This document shows, piece after piece, positions 1 to 12,900 of a stretch of 64,000 nucleotides of DNA. This DNA comes from Linnemannia hyalina. Taxonomy: Eukaryota > Mortierellomycota > Mortierellomycetes > Mortierellales > Mortierellaceae. The stretch is taken from positions 2,542,001 through 2,606,000 of the forward strand of contig JAHRHY010000003.1 of NCBI GenBank assembly GCA_019671135.1. The letters are read 5' to 3'. The notes below the pieces were generated by a model. That model saw nothing but the letters and a program-made list of their open reading frames with translations, did not search any database and was not told the origin of the DNA. Made by a program: the position numbers and the translations under genes. Position 1 is the stretch's first letter; every line of letters begins with the position of its first letter.

Positions 1-60
1 TGTGTGCGTGCGAGGTTCGTGTGATTGGTTGCGAAGAAGTGGAATGAGATCTACTTATCG

Positions 61-104
61 GAAAGAAAGAAAGAAAGAAAGAAAGAAAGTGAGAGAGAGA
101 GAAA
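61..104. repeat. (GAAA)n / (GA)n microsatellite
   Basis: Seven or more consecutive GAAA units are followed by alternating GA. Simple tetranucleotide and dinucleotide repeat without coding potential. Confidence 0.9.
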
Positions 105-848
105 ACAAAGTTAATAAAATCTTGTCATGATAACGGGTCCTGAGAACATGAATGACGACCATTGTCCACCCGCTTCGACTTTACTCGTTGTTTGTTGTTT
201 ATTCACTCTCACCCCTTGATTTTCCTTTCATTGCTTTTCCTCGTCGTGCTTTCTTCGTTCCTTTCTTCCACCTGCCCGCCAGTTTGTTTTTTTCTTGGAT
301 GCACAAAAACAAGGAGCAATGGAGGGGAGCTCACATCCGAAGTAAGGAAAGGAAAGGGAAAGGGAGGAAAGAGACAGTGGAGATGGATTAAAGGAGACCC
401 CACCACCACCAAATGAATGGAGACCCCCCACCCTATCGACCCCTCATCGAACAACTATTTCAAGGCCTCACTTGCCCCAAACGAAAACAAAGCTGTTGAG
501 TTGATCACTCGAGATGAGACATAACAGGTACGGGAGAAGTAACAAACACCATAATCACGTTAGTCGGTAGCTCGGCTTTCTTTTTTTTTGGCTTGGGAAA
601 TTGCTTGACCTGACCCTTCGCCCTTGGCCTGGACTGACCTCATGCTGCACCCCCGTTTGTCAATCTCTTTTTTTTGTCATAGGCAATTGGGCTAGCCTTT
701 CCCTTGTACGCACAGTGTCCCCATCCTTTCTCCTCTTGTCGTCATTGTCCCTGCCCAGATGTGTTAACATCCACTCGTTAGACAATCCATGTTCTCAAGC
801 TTGTCCAGGTCCGATGAAAAAGATTGTGCTTTTCGTGCTCCGGTCTCA

Positions 849-850
<2 letters not shown>

Positions 851-880
<30 letters not shown>
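851..880. repeat. 30-base poly(T) tract
   Basis: An uninterrupted run of 30 T. It could be a nucleosome-excluding poly(dA:dT) tract or the relic of a retroposon tail; no element was recognised next to it. Exact length may be affected by sequencing. Confidence 0.85.
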
Positions 881-1892
881 CCTGTTCGCCTCCTCCTCCC
901 AGTCCCTTGTCGTTGCTGTCTTCCTGTCCTGGACTGTGCGTGAAAACAAAGTTTGTGAGTACGTCGACATGAGAGAGACACATGGACAACTCACATTGGG
1001 CTGCAGGAAGCAAATGTCGAATGAGTGAGCTGAAAGTGGAGAGAAAGTGTGAGAGTGAGAGAGTGGAGAGGAAGAGAGAAAGAGAGAGATAGAGCACGTT
1101 TCGTTTCAACTTTCTTTTACTCTGGGCTGAGGAGTGGCTGCGTTCTCGTGACTGCTTGGCTCTCCTACGCTGGCTATGGGCACGATTCTTGTAGTTGTAG
1201 GATGGTTAGAAAAGTGAAAAGAACTCTAGTGAGAAAGATAGTGGTTCCGTCAAAGACAAGGGAATGGACGCGGAAACAGAATAAAAAAGCCTCCCCTCCC
1301 TCTCACACACATACAAGGAAGACGCGACGATCATCCCTACCAGCACCTATTTGGACATACACTACTTGGCCAGTTCACCCTATCTCATGGTACCCTTTCT
1401 CCCCTCCCCTTTTTGTTCGTCAAATGGGTCAATACCTGAGTCGCGCACGGGTCACCATACCATCACTATTCAGCATAATAGAAGAGAAGGACCATGAACA
1501 CCTCTCGCTGTGTCTAGGCCATATCCCAATTGACAATTAATTGATAAAAAAAATGAGTCGCCATTGTGTCATCTTTTTTTGACTTTTTCTTTGATTGTAA
1601 CGTGAGGTACAAAGTTGGTTGGTTGGAAGTAAAGTGTAAGTATTATGACGATATGTAGGTTCGAAAGAGTGAGAGAGTGTGTGTATGTGTGCATGTGTGT
1701 ATATGTGTGTAGCTGCAAAAATATGAAGGGAGATGGTAGATCATGATTTCCCCGAAAGATTAGAACACTGTGAGTGGAGAGAGAGCAAAATAGTGAAAAA
1801 ATCTGTGGTTCAAAGAAAAGAAAAAGAGGAACAGAAAATAAAAAGAGGCGTCGTGGGCCATGGATTCCAATCCTGCAGCCGCTTCTCGCCTC

Positions 1893-3137
1893 CTAGTCGG
1901 ATTCCTGGAACTGGAGGTGACGTTCGTAAAAGTCAATCAGTCGCCGAGGGGCCTTGTCGTGGATCTCACGTAGAGGGTGAAGCGTCATTCGGTTGCCGCT
2001 CTTCCAGCGCAAATGAACAAACATCTTCGACCGGTCGAGTTTATCCGCACTCCGGGTCTCTATCGCCTCCACACGTTCTACAAGGCCATCCCACGAATCC
2101 CAATGGTTCGGTGGGATCCAGTTCTCCTCCGTGATCAGGACGGGACCTACTGCTGTCAGTCTCCGAGGTAATAAAGTGTCTTTAGATTGCTGCTGTTGCT
2201 CTGTTGTTGTCGTTATTGCTCCTGCTGCTGATGCTGTTGTTGTGGCGGTGGCTCCTCTCCGCGTCTCTGGCTCGACTTGAGCCAACTTGGTCGGCGTGCT
2301 CAAGGTCGTAGATTTGCTGGAACCTGTAGAATTCGTTACAGCAAGGGTATTAGAGCTCCTCCGCGAAGTTTGTGATGTTAACTGTTGACGCTCAGGGCTC
2401 GTGGTCCTTGCTCGCTTGGAAGATGAACTACTTGTCGCGCTCGTCGTCGTCATGGTTGCCGTCGTGGTTGCGGTTGCTACTGCGGCTGCAGCAGATGATT
2501 TCACCAGGGGTGATAGATCGGGTAGTAAAGGCTCTGGGCTGATTCGTCCTGATTGTCCTCCTGTGCTTCCCTTTCCACCGCCCGCCTTGCCTCCTTTACT
2601 GCCGCTGTTGCTGGGCTTGGTGTTACTTGAGCCCGTGGAAGAGCTCGTTTTCCGTCCCCCGATCAACGTTAAAGATGACGACGTCGGCCTCCTAATGCTC
2701 CCCTCTGGGTCCGTCTTGCTACCTCCTTGGTCGCAATACAACTTCCAGTAGTCCTTGACCATGTCCAGACAAAACACCGAACCCACTTGCTCCCAACTGC
2801 TCTCCTCGTCCGGGTAGCCCTTCCACTTGATGTGGTAGCTCAGCATGTTGTTTTGATCGAACCGGTGGCCCACAACCTTCTCGACCTCATAGACATCGCT
2901 ATCTCCTTCGTCATCGTCGTCCGAGTCGGCTGAGTCGTCGTTCGAATCTGAGCCTGCAATGTGAGTGTCCGGGTCACTGGTATCGTCCGACCCTGAGGTG
3001 TTGGTAGCAGCTCCTTCGTTGCGCTTCGCCTTCTCGGTCCTACTTTTGACCTTAGTCTTGTCCTTTTTGGGTATGCCGCTGAGGACTGTGATGCTCCCGT
3101 CATCCTTTGGTTCCTTCTTCACGTATGCTCCATCCAT
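1893..3137 (-). CDS. HP1-like chromodomain/chromoshadow protein
   Basis: Heterochromatin-protein-1-type reader of methylated histone H3 Lys9, expected in the nucleus. The single-exon model gives 414 residues. The chromodomain lies at about residues 81-135 and keeps the aromatic cage positions Tyr83, Trp105 and Tyr108 (motifs YEVEK, KWKGYPDEESSWE). It is preceded by an acidic Asp/Ser stretch. A long Ser/Thr-rich hinge follows, then a chromoshadow-like domain over the last ~95 residues ending in RRLIDFYERHLQF, the usual dimerisation end. The start at 3137 (MDGAYVKKEP) was chosen because it opens a basic/acidic tail; the frame stays open to 3350 with another ATG, so an N-terminal extension or unseen 5' exon cannot be excluded. 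It lies 359 bp downstream of SYF2 on the same strand. HP1/Swi6 is the best family fit; other chromo-CSD proteins are possible. Confidence 0.85.
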   Translation of the reverse strand: MDGAYVKKEPKDDGSITVLSGIPKKDKTKVKSRTEKAKRNEGAATNTSGSDDTSDPDTHIAGSDSNDDSADSDDDDEGDSDVYEVEKVVGHRFDQNNMLSYHIKWKGYPDEESSWEQVGSVFCLDMVKDYWKLYCDQGGSKTDPEGSIRRPTSSSLTLIGGRKTSSSTGSSNTKPSNSGSKGGKAGGGKGSTGGQSGRISPEPLLPDLSPLVKSSAAAAVATATTTATMTTTSATSSSSSKRARTTSPERQQLTSQTSRRSSNTLAVTNSTGSSKSTTLSTPTKLAQVEPETRRGATATTTASAAGAITTTTEQQQQSKDTLLPRRLTAVGPVLITEENWIPPNHWDSWDGLVERVEAIETRSADKLDRSKMFVHLRWKSGNRMTLHPLREIHDKAPRRLIDFYERHLQFQESD

Positions 3138-3496
3138 GACGCCCGCTTTCTGATTCAATCGAGAATGGTTTGATGTGTTCAGTCGGGAAAATAAATAAAA
3201 ATAAAAAAAGCTTTCTGTGACGTGTGAATGTGTTGATCTTGTAATGTCGAGGGCGGGTTGGGCGGGTAGAAGTGTTGATTCGAGAATGTAATGAATCGCG
3301 TCCTTGTTGTTTTTTGGTGGCGACAAAAAGAGGGTCAGGGCAGAGAGCAAAGAGGAAGAAAAAGTAGAAAAAATAGACCCTGAGCAAACAAACTTTCGCT
3401 GCCCTTAATATCACACTCGAATGAAAGCCTGATTTATTTGAACGGTGTGACACAAAAAAAAAGGGAATCTGTACTGCTGCAACAGAGCGACATCTT

Positions 3497-5004
3497 TCAG
3501 AGTGCTGTGCCACGCTCAAAGTCATCGCGGATCTCCTTGGTATGCTTGTCGTAGAACCGAGCAATCTTCTGGTTAAACCGCTGGTTGGCATCGTTGATGT
3601 AGTTGACATCCTCGTCGTCCTTGTGTGCCCTGCGCTTCGAGAACTTTGATCGTGCCTCAATCTGTTTGGCCACATCCGCCGCAAGACGATCTACCGCAAG
3701 CGCATTCGGTTTAGCATCCGACAAGAACTCCACCGAGTTGGCATCCCGATAGAACCCAGAATCGCTCGCCACCACTAACTCGCCGTCCTCGTTCACATGC
3801 ATCGCTGCTTCCTTCTTTGCATTGTATGCCGCCAAGTTTGGCTTGAGTTCGCCGACCTGCTTCAAGTACTTTTTGTGATTCATCTGGTCCCAGTCTAAAT
3901 AAACCATGGTGAAAATTGATACAGAGGCTTGTTAATAACTTGTGCTTCTATCCATTGTGCTAAATGACACTTCCAAAGCGGACAAAAGTCTGTATCTGGC
4001 TCTCGATAAAGAATTGCTGGTTGTGACTAATAAATAGGCAACAGTCAGCAGATGAGTCCCGACAAAGATTCTTTCCTTACCTGTAAACTTGTTGTCCATG
4101 CGGATCCGTTTGGCCTCCTGCTTCTCGTTCCAGCGCTCGACACTCTCTGCAGAGTAGTTCCAGAACTGTGAACGCTCATAGTCTTCGCCTGCCTCCTCTG
4201 CCTCCTGCTTGGCCATCATCTCCTCTGCTGCCTCGCGTGCTCTCGCCTTCTTGGCCTCCTCCCTGTGGTTCACCTTGGACTTTTGGTGTTCTGCCATCAG
4301 ATCCTTCCTGTTCTCCTGCTTTGATGCGTTCTATATTATGATACGAGAACAACGAGGGCATGGTTAGAACAATTTCTTTCATGCCAACGTAATAACATGA
4401 GAAGAAATGTGATAGAGTGGGATGAATGCGTTACCATCTTTTGGCGAAGACCCTTCAGTTTCTCCATCCTCTCTGCCATGGTAAGTGCCGCGCCATTCGT
4501 CTTTGGTGCAGGTGCAGATGCAGACGACGATGACGCCTCAGACTCGACCTCCTTCATTTCCTGATCTTGGTCCTGACCACTTGTCGGTACTGGTGCTCGT
4601 GGCTCCTCTGATGTCGTTGTCGTTGTTGTTGATGCTGTCACCTTTTCCACCTTCTCCACCGTCTCCTCATCCCTGGCCTTTCTCTTTGAACGACCACCTT
4701 TCTTTCCAGGCTTCTCTTTTACTACCTCCTTCTCTTCTTCCTTGATTTCTTCAATGCTATTGCTCTCTTCCTTTGATTCCTCCTGTGCGCTGACGATGGT
4801 CATAGTTGTGGTGACGACGGTCTCTGTGGTCATGGTGGTTTTCTTGACAGTGACAGTCTCTTCCTCGTCCTCCTTGGTTGTTCCTCTATTCGCCTCCGCT
4901 TCTGCTGCTGCTGCTGCTGCTGCTTGTGCCTCTGCTTCTGCCTTTGCCTCCGCTGCAGCTTGTGCCTTTGTCTTTCTGGGTGCGGCTTTCTTCTTTGGTG
5001 GCAT
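3497..5004 (-). CDS. SYF2: Pre-mRNA-splicing factor SYF2
   Basis: SYF2 belongs to the Prp19-associated (NTC) complex that joins the spliceosome. Exons on the minus strand are 5004-4435, 4330-4081 and 3894-3497, giving 405 residues. Donors GTAACG and GTAAGG and acceptors ending ATAG and TTAG keep the frame, and the joins restore family motifs: QKM/NASKQENRKDL at the first junction and NKFT/DWDQMNHKKY at the second. The C-terminal SYF2 domain covers roughly residues 170-405. The N-terminal half is low complexity, with a Lys/Ala-rich start, a Glu/Thr/Val-rich middle and a KKGGRSKRKAR nuclear-localisation-like cluster, longer than in compact SYF2 proteins. It is divergently arranged with the methyltransferase gene, sharing about 770 bp of upstream DNA. 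Confidence 0.93.
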
Positions 5005-5775
5005 TATAGTAGGTTAGTCTGTGTGGTGGCGGTCTGGTGAAATGAATGAATGCACGAAACAAGATCAGCCCTGCCCTATTAGAAAAAAAAATGAACACGT
5101 CACAGAAATTACTGGCGGCGCGTGTTCTGCCTACTCGAATAAATGCTCACTAATCCATGCAGCGCACCAACGAAACGCCTTTTTTTTGTTGTTCTCCCAA
5201 CCCAATCGACTCTTTTTCTCCTTGCAACACAGGCACATCTATCCATCAATGGTCTCTTCACTGCTGCTCGTCCGCAATAACTGTAGGTCTTTGTACAACT
5301 ATTCACGCCTCTTGCTGTCGCCAATTGTACTTAATGGAGGTACAGGAACACGAGCAAACAGCTGTGGCTCGAGTCCTTGCAACAACAGGTCTATATCGCT
5401 CCCTCGTTTACTCCCTAATCTCTCTCTCTCGCACCCCCTTGTTTTTCGTTAATTGTTCCATTTGTCGCCTCTCTCTCTTTTCTTCTTTTTCTCCTTCTTT
5501 TTGCTTTTTCAGCACACTTCCCTCACCAATTCCTCGCAGCTCCCCCATTTTCACTTCTCAACGACTATTTCAATACCGCCGAACGCACTTTTCTCTTTTG
5601 CTCTTTAAAACAAGAAACAACAACTGAACAAATAGCTAACACGACAATTACTTCCTCTGCACCTACACCAGCGGTCACAAACACCAATACCAACGCGAAC
5701 GATACCACGACCGCAGCACAAGTGTCTCAGACCGAAGGAGCAGGTTTCCGCCAGAACTGCAGCGAATACGTCCTG
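5005..5775. promoter_or_regulatory. Shared upstream region, SYF2 / methyltransferase
   Basis: Divergent intergenic region. It contains pyrimidine-rich leader sequence on the plus strand around 5400-5600. The frame of the methyltransferase stays open upstream of its first ATG back to about 5550, without another in-frame ATG. A spliced 5' exon is possible (for example ATG near 5335 with a CAACAACAG/GTCTAT donor), but I could not connect it convincingly. Confidence 0.5.
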
Positions 5776-6105
5776 ATGGATAACAAGGTCTTCTTCGCAG
5801 CCGCCGATCGCAACAAAGACGTGATCTTGGACCAATTGAGGCCCTATCTCGATACTGCTCGTCAAGGTATTGTTAATAATGTTTTTTGCGAGCGCGAGTT
5901 ATATGGATAGTTGAACTGGGATATGAAGATGATGACTGTTTATGGGATACCCGTTACTGGTCGTAGAGTACGTGTTCAGCGGGGCAATGGGGCAAGCGAG
6001 GGTCGTATTGTTTCTGGCTCTTTTACTGACACCTCATCCTTCCTACTTATCCTCCTCCTCATTTACTTTTCTTCTTGAATAATGAATTCTATGCTTTACT
6101 GTGCT

Positions 6106-6142
<37 letters not shown>

Positions 6143-6973
6143 AGTGCTGGAAGTGGGATCAGGATCAGGACAGCACACATACCATTTCTCAAAAGCATAC
6201 CCCAATGTCTCCTTCCAGCCCACAGAATACGACACCGCCCTCCTGGCCAGCATCGACGCCTATGCTTCCGACCTCCTCAAAGAAGGACACCTTATCCGCC
6301 CCGCCCTCGAACTCGATGCTACCAACTCGATCCACTGGAAACATGTCCTTCAGGCCGGTCAGGAACGGGGACAAGAGGAGGAGGAGCAGCCGTGTTACGA
6401 TGTGGTGATGACGACGAATGTCTTTCACATTTCACCATGGGTTGTGGGCCAGTCGATTGTTCGCGGTGCGGGTCGGGTTCTGAAGCCGGGTGGACGGTTC
6501 TTGGTCTATGGACCTTTCAAGAGGCATGGAGCCTTTAACACTGAAAGCAATCGCGAGGTAAGCCACACATTTTTCTTCTGGTTCTTGTAAGAAAGGAGGC
6601 TTGGTGGTGGCTGGTATTCATAAGCACATGAACTGGGATAAAAGAGGCGTAGGCAGGATGAGAGTCACACTCTTCTGGGTTCCTTTCGTACCGGAGACAC
6701 CACCACTCACCATTGATCTCACGAGAGACACAATAGGAGCAGGCTAACCGAAGAATCGGTGAACCATTCACATTACTAACCCGCCTTCCTTGATACTTAT
6801 TGAAACCCCTCACATAGTTCGACAAGACGCTGCGAGGAAAGGATGCTTCTTGGGGGGTCCGTGACATCGAAGAGATCCAAGCCGTCGCGGCCAGCCCCGA
6901 TGTCCAAATGAAGCTCGACCAAATCGTCGACATGCCCTCCAACAACTACATGCTCTCCTTCACCAAGCAATAA
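5776..6973 (+). CDS. DUF938 SAM-dependent methyltransferase (METTL26-like)
   Basis: Predicted class I methyltransferase of the DUF938/UPF0585 family (human METTL26); substrate unknown. Exons 5776-5866, 6145-6557 and 6818-6973 give 219 residues, close to the ~200 usual for the family. The start matches the family's short N-terminus: MDNKVFFAAADRNKD aligns with the AAAERNKDPIL start of relatives. Splicing of the first intron rebuilds the SAM-binding motif I, VLEVGSGSGQH. Later motifs are QPTEYD, a DVVMTTNVFHISPW segment, RVLKPGGRFLVYGPF and the C-terminal DMPSNNYMLSF, all typical of DUF938. Intron 1 (278 nt) ends in a 32-nt alternating CT tract directly before CTAG. The frame is open upstream of the ATG, so a longer N-terminus is possible. 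Confidence 0.9.
6108..6139. repeat. (CT)n tract at 3' end of an intron
   Basis: A perfect alternating CT run serves as the polypyrimidine tract just before the CTAG acceptor of methyltransferase intron 1. Length variation could affect splicing. Confidence 0.85.
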
Positions 6974-9900
6974 TTCACAAAACGGCGCATGAATAGAAAC
7001 TTGGGCGGGATGGGTGTGGTGTGGTGCCGACCAGCCAAGTGCAGGATTGGATAGCATATGCAAAATAAACAAGGCTGCATAAATGGTTCGCTCTCTCGGA
7101 TAGTGAATGTATGGGTGAATGAACGAGCGAGAGAATAATATTCGTAATTGAATGTGTCGCGTTCAATTAGACGGGCTCGGTTGAATTCTTTCTCCCGCGT
7201 ACACTCCCCCCCCCCAACCACCACCACCACCACCACTCTCTTCCTTTCAAGAAAGATGCGCCCGCCAAAAAAAAGTTTTGGTTGGGTGAGTTGAACAGGT
7301 TTTGGGTTGCCTTGTTTTTCATCTCCGACAACCGGAGATAACATATCAACCCACCACCTTCCTTTGTCTTCTTTCCGTCCTGGCGCCCCCTCGTTGTTAC
7401 TCCTCTATCCTTGTATCCTTTCAACTTTTGCCTCTCGTTTTTCGTTATCTCTCGCCTGTCTGGCTACTCTCCCGTGGACAAAGAACAGAAAACCTTAGAT
7501 GCGAACATAGCGGGGTTTACATTCAATCCATGGGGTTTAACTAACAATGCGGGGACAAGCGGAGGTGAACAAGAGGGGGACTGTCAAGTTGTGAGAACTA
7601 TCGGCTGTTGAATGATTAAGTACTTTTAGCATATGAAAAATACATAGTGAATGGGAGGTGCAACAGTGCGCAAAGGGAGAAGTGGGATGGAGGTGTAGAG
7701 CAAGAAAGGAGGAAAAGGAACAATAACAATTCATCCATCATCATCGGAGCTTGGGCGTCTTTCTATAAGTTTCTAACGTAAAACCACGGACGCACAACTT
7801 CGCATCTTTAATGGATGATTAAAGCAATGTCCAGGAAAGAAAGGGGTAACTCTGTGGAATGGAGAGGAGTGTTTTCCTTTCACCTTGATTTTTGTTCTCT
7901 CTCCCCCAACGTCGTTGTAGTAGCTGTCAACCTAATTGACTAATCTTTTTCGAGCTTCTTGGAGCATGTTCCTCGACATATGTCCGTGACTAAGACGCTT
8001 TAGATAAAAACTGTGCATGGAGAGAAAGAGCAAACGTAATTTCATCACACCCATACGTTGGGCAGTGATGAGGCGTAGTATGGTTGTCAGTAAAAGGCGG
8101 GAAACCCCCCCAACCAAAAGGAACAACAAGCTCGTGGTTGCTGTGTTTTGTTTATTAGTATTGGTTTAACCAGCTGAATATCATAAACTCATATGATCCT
8201 TTCTCGTCTATCGAACTGAGTTCATGCAGCACACATAAGCAAGAGATGGGAGGCTGCGATGAACGATGTTTGCGGCTGTTTGTTTGCCCCCATGTGTTTG
8301 ATCAAAAAATCGATACTCCTTCTTCTCAAAAGATCTGCATATCCGAAAAGAAACCATCGGTTGTACCTCAACGTTATCTTCTCCTTCTGCTTTCTTGCGC
8401 TTCTCTTTGTTTGTTCTGGTCTGTGCTTAGAAGAGGGCAAGCATGACCATTATTGGAACTGGTTGTTGTTGTACAACGGCGGACCTACTTTTTTTTTTTT
8501 GTGCTCTTCATTTTTTCTTTTTCAGGAACACAAGCGAAAAAAAAAAAAAATCCAAACAGACTGAGATAAACAAGGCTAAAGAGCAACAAGGCAACAGGGT
8601 AGAAAGGCTGGACAAAAGAAAGGAGATAAGTGTCTTGTAAGAAAAAAGAAAAAAGAGGGTTAAGGTTGGGCGCCCCATACACCACATCTGCTGCCTTCCA
8701 TTCAAAACATACTTAAAAAATACACAGCAGCATTGGCGGAGTGAAGACCTTGATAAGGAAAGTAGGGGTGATAGACTACGATAGATAGAAAAGTTTCTAT
8801 AGGCAGAATGAAAAAGTGGAGTCAAAGATCCCAAGAGAAGCCCAACGCTCCAAAGACAAGGGAGAACAAACAATAACAATACTGTGAGAGGTTGGATCTT
8901 CTACTGACAAGGAAACCATGGATATTTTTTTCATGGTCTTGAGTTTCTCCTCCATCTTCAAATCCCTTACTCTCGCTTGCTTTGCAGGTTAGGAAAACAA
9001 GTACAGGCGAAGATGGAGGAGAAGGGAGTAGGCTGGTAACTCAGTTCAGGCACACATCTGACTGCCGACTGGCAGAAAGACAAACATAAGCTCGCGGAGA
9101 GTAGAAAATCATTTCAAGCAAATGCCCAATCATGTCGTGCGCGGGTGGATCAATCAAACCCATTTTTTATTTCGTCTCTCCGATTGCAGAAACATTACAG
9201 GCAAGCAACTCGGTAATCACACCTCTCCCAAATCAGGCAGTACGAAAGGTAGGAGGAAGGGTCTTGTGTGGGCTGCTGTGGTGTTGCAGATTGAGTGCCA
9301 TTGCAGGTGACTAAGCTAACTTTCGTGGGAGATACGTGGGCGTATGTGAACTGTGGGTGGGAAAAATGGGTCAATTTTGTTGCATGCATTTGGGAATGGG
9401 AACTGTATCTTTGGATGGTCTTCTTGTTCGATCGACAGAATGATACCCCAACTGGGAAGTTGCAGGTGCAGGTGCATTTAGGATTTCTTTTAGATCAGTT
9501 GGTTATTCATGCCGAGAGAGAAAGTAAGTGAGCACGGATATGACGACAACGTCGGAGTGAATTGCGGGTTTCTCTGCCTTCCCTTTGGAGATACGAGCAA
9601 GACTGCATGCATGCAGACTGACAACTGCTAACCCCTCTCTTACAATTGTCGATTTCGTTGTCTTTGTCCATGTCTGGCATTGCCGATCGATCCACACCCC
9701 CTGGCTGCGCTATAGCTATAGCGGTCTCTCTTTGGACACGGAGCACTTTTCCAAAGAGAAGAAAGAGAGACAGCAGCAATGGATGTGGGGCCATCATGCA
9801 AAATGCGAGGCCTGTGTCTGTTTGTGTCAACTAAACAAATAAACAAACGGTGGTAGGGGCGGGAGAGGAAGGAGAGGGGAAAGACATTCATCCAGCCCCG

Positions 9901-12900
9901 AAAAAGAAGAAAGCGCCTTTGGAGGAAGGGAGATATGATCTTTTTGCCTGGACCACTGACGCATTGATGCAGTTTTGTTTATTAAGTCAATGGCAGGGAC
10001 AAGGCAAAAAAGGTTTTCCCCAGCTTTGTTGTTATTGTTGTTGTGTTGTTTGGAAGTGGAAGTGAGGATGAACAAATCACAGCTCATATTCCAAAAAAAA
10101 AAGAAATCACTAACAGGAAAAAACTTTCGTCAAGAGCTATTTCAAGTCATCATAAGCAAAGTGCGAGAAGGAAAAAGGAGATGAGAGAGGGAGTGGAGAG
10201 ATGAGATTGGACAAGCGCCCATTACAGCTTTCAATAACAGGAACAACACTAACTCCCTACTGAACGTGTTGCAACAAGAATGCTCATTTCTCTTTGTTCT
10301 TGTTCATTGAACACTCTCTCCTCTTTCGCTATCTATCTCTGAGTTTCTTTCTCTCCGAGGAGAGTCCATGGTATCGTATCCCTCTCTTCCTCTAATCTCT
10401 CCCTTAACTCTCTTTGGTGTGAGTGGAATAGAATATGTGAGTGGATTGAGCGAGGCCTTTGTTGGCTCGCTACAGGAGTGCCGGGTGGCTGGCGAAGAGT
10501 ACCGGGTGGCTGGCGAAACAAGCCATTATCCAGGGAGGAACATGTTCAGCTGCCACCCTCAGTCAGCCATTTTCAGTTCACTTAGCCAGTGACCGAGTCC
10601 AGACGAACGGAAGACGAAATGCGGCCTTTTTCTCTGGGAGGTCTCAGTTTATGAAATGAACGGACCATATCAGGCAGGCGGGCAGGTCAGTTAGGTCGAG
10701 CAGAACAGAGGAAAGAGGAGACAAAGAGAGTGTGGCCCATGGTGGTTCAAACTGTGGATGATACACGGTAGGAAAGAAGAGGCAATGTCGAGGATGGAGA
10801 TGACTACGGACAGAGGCTGATGTGTGGAGATGAGGCACAGTCATTTTTCCTTCGTTTTTGTTCGTTATCATTGAGTGATAGCTGATAGTTGAGTTGAGTT
10901 GAATTGAATGACTGATCAGATGGGAGAAAAGATATCAGTTGCTGACCGATAGGGAATGAAGTCTATCAGTCGGACATTTTTTTCTCTTCTTTGACATAGC
11001 ACATATAAAAGGAGGGCTCCCTCGCTTCTTTCTTCGTTTTCTTTTTCTTTTGTTTTTCGTTCGTCTTTGTACTCCCTTACCAACTGCTGCTTCTCTACCT
11101 TTTGCACTACCATCCTCTCCCCGACACACAGACACAACGGCTTTCTCTTCTTTTTCTCTCTTCAGCACCTACCACCCGCTTCCGCCACCCCCACACTCTC
11201 TCTTTCTCATATATACACATATCATATCCTATCCTTCTACAACAAACTCTCTGCCCTACCCACCTTTCTCTTTCTTGTCAACAGGTAACGATCTCTACCC
11301 TCATCCGTCTCCTTCAATACTCACTCTTTTTTTTTTTTTTTTGCTTTCACAGCAAGCTGCTGTATGGGGAACAACCAGAAAAAAAGTATTTTTTATTGTT
11401 GTGCCCTTTTTCTTTCTTGCCTTTTCCTCCCTTTCCAAAGTAAAAAAAATATTTTCCCTTATCTTTCATACTCTATTCCCGTTGCTTGCTTATGCTACTG
11501 CGTCTCCCGTTTATCTGTGCTGAGAACTCTCTTTCCCTCTTTTCTGTGTTGTCTTTAAACTCCTTTTTTTTGCAACGAAAAAAGGTGTACGATGTATGCG
11601 AACCAATCGATCACTTATGTTCTGACTTGATCTGACCCCACCCCGGTCACCGCGCTCTTTTGAAAATACTTGCTTTTTCTTATCATTGCATCCTACCATC
11701 ATTTCACACACCTCGTACATTTCCTGTCCTTCTCCACATCCTTCGGTATGTTGGACAATAGCATAAACTACTTCACGATTCACCACTTGTTTGTTTACTT
11801 GTTTGTAACTGGGAGGGTTATGCACAATCCATCCCTCGAAGGAAGGACGCACGGGAGGAAGCAACCTTCTGCGTATTTTTTCTACTTAATCAACTGTCAA
11901 ACAAGCATCAATGGTGTTTGTATGGCATGGATGTGCGATCTATTCTATATTTATGTCACCTCCTTATCTCCTTTGAGTTTGGTGGGTGCTGTCTTGTTTG
12001 TCCTCCTTTACTCTTCTTTGTTTTTCTTTGTGTTTGCGGTGCTTTTTAAAATGACTGGGAGTAAAAGCAACCCAAGGGAAAGAAAAAAGGGATGGATGCA
12101 CAAAGGAAAGAAAAAACAGACTACGAAAGTGGAGTGTGCTACTACGGAAAAACAAGGGGATGGTCAAGGCGTTATCTTTTTTCGTTCTCTTTTACTTTGA
12201 CTCCACTCAACACACGCACCCCTGCCCAACTAGCAAAGGAAAAAAGCCCTTTTCATGCATACACCCCCCCGTCTCCTTTTTTCAATACCCAACAATGCGT
12301 CCACACGAACCATCCTTCACCCCTGGTACCCCACAACTTTTTTTTACCGTCGGACCAACATGCCTTCGTTGACCCTAAATGGTTCGAGCCCATCATTGGC
12401 CTTTTTGCGAGCTGCTAGGCAACTGGCTTACCTCTCTAGAACATCGCTCTTCCTATTCATCCTGGTCCATTTCCACGTTTATCACATCCTTGTTGATCTC
12501 CCCCTTCACACTCTCCTTTCTCCCTTCCTCCCTTCCTCCCTTCCTCCACATACCTCTCTTCACATCTTCCTCCTTCACGCCAGCCAACACTTCCTGCTTG
12601 TGCGTACATCCTGACTTGGATCAAGTCGTTTGTTGTGTTTTCGCACTTTATTTGTTTATGTTGATGTGAACTGTGAACGGGCCTATTTCTCTTTTTTTCT
12701 GAGGATGTCATGAGGTCTACTTGCCCGTAACCATAAAACACACCCTTTTTCTATCAATGCAGACAATGCAAACGCGTTGTTGTACAACACGTATAGTCTT
12801 TTATCCTTTTCAGTATTTCATAAAAAAGACTTGAGCTGGCGAGGAGGAGGATGTTTATTACGTGCTTTTTATTTGTGAGTAGTGTAGTGGACGGTAGCTT

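Larger units (their letters stand above)
1..1892. other. Intergenic, simple-sequence rich
   Basis: I see no supportable gene here. The stretch holds a GAAA/GA repeat at 61-104, a 30-base T run at 851-880, purine-rich GA tracts near 1030-1090 and a TG-rich alternating tract around 1676-1712. Open frames in this stretch lack family resemblance, and several begin at non-ATG codons. Confidence 0.6.

Noticed and set aside
1049..1540. 163-codon open frame in the first intergenic region
   Set aside because: Begins at a non-ATG codon, crosses GA and TCACAC repeats, and shows no recognisable domain or splice support.
10482..10517. Two tandem GGGTGGCTGGCGAA units, considered as an operator or repeat array
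   Set aside because: Only two copies, no gene nearby and no symmetry.
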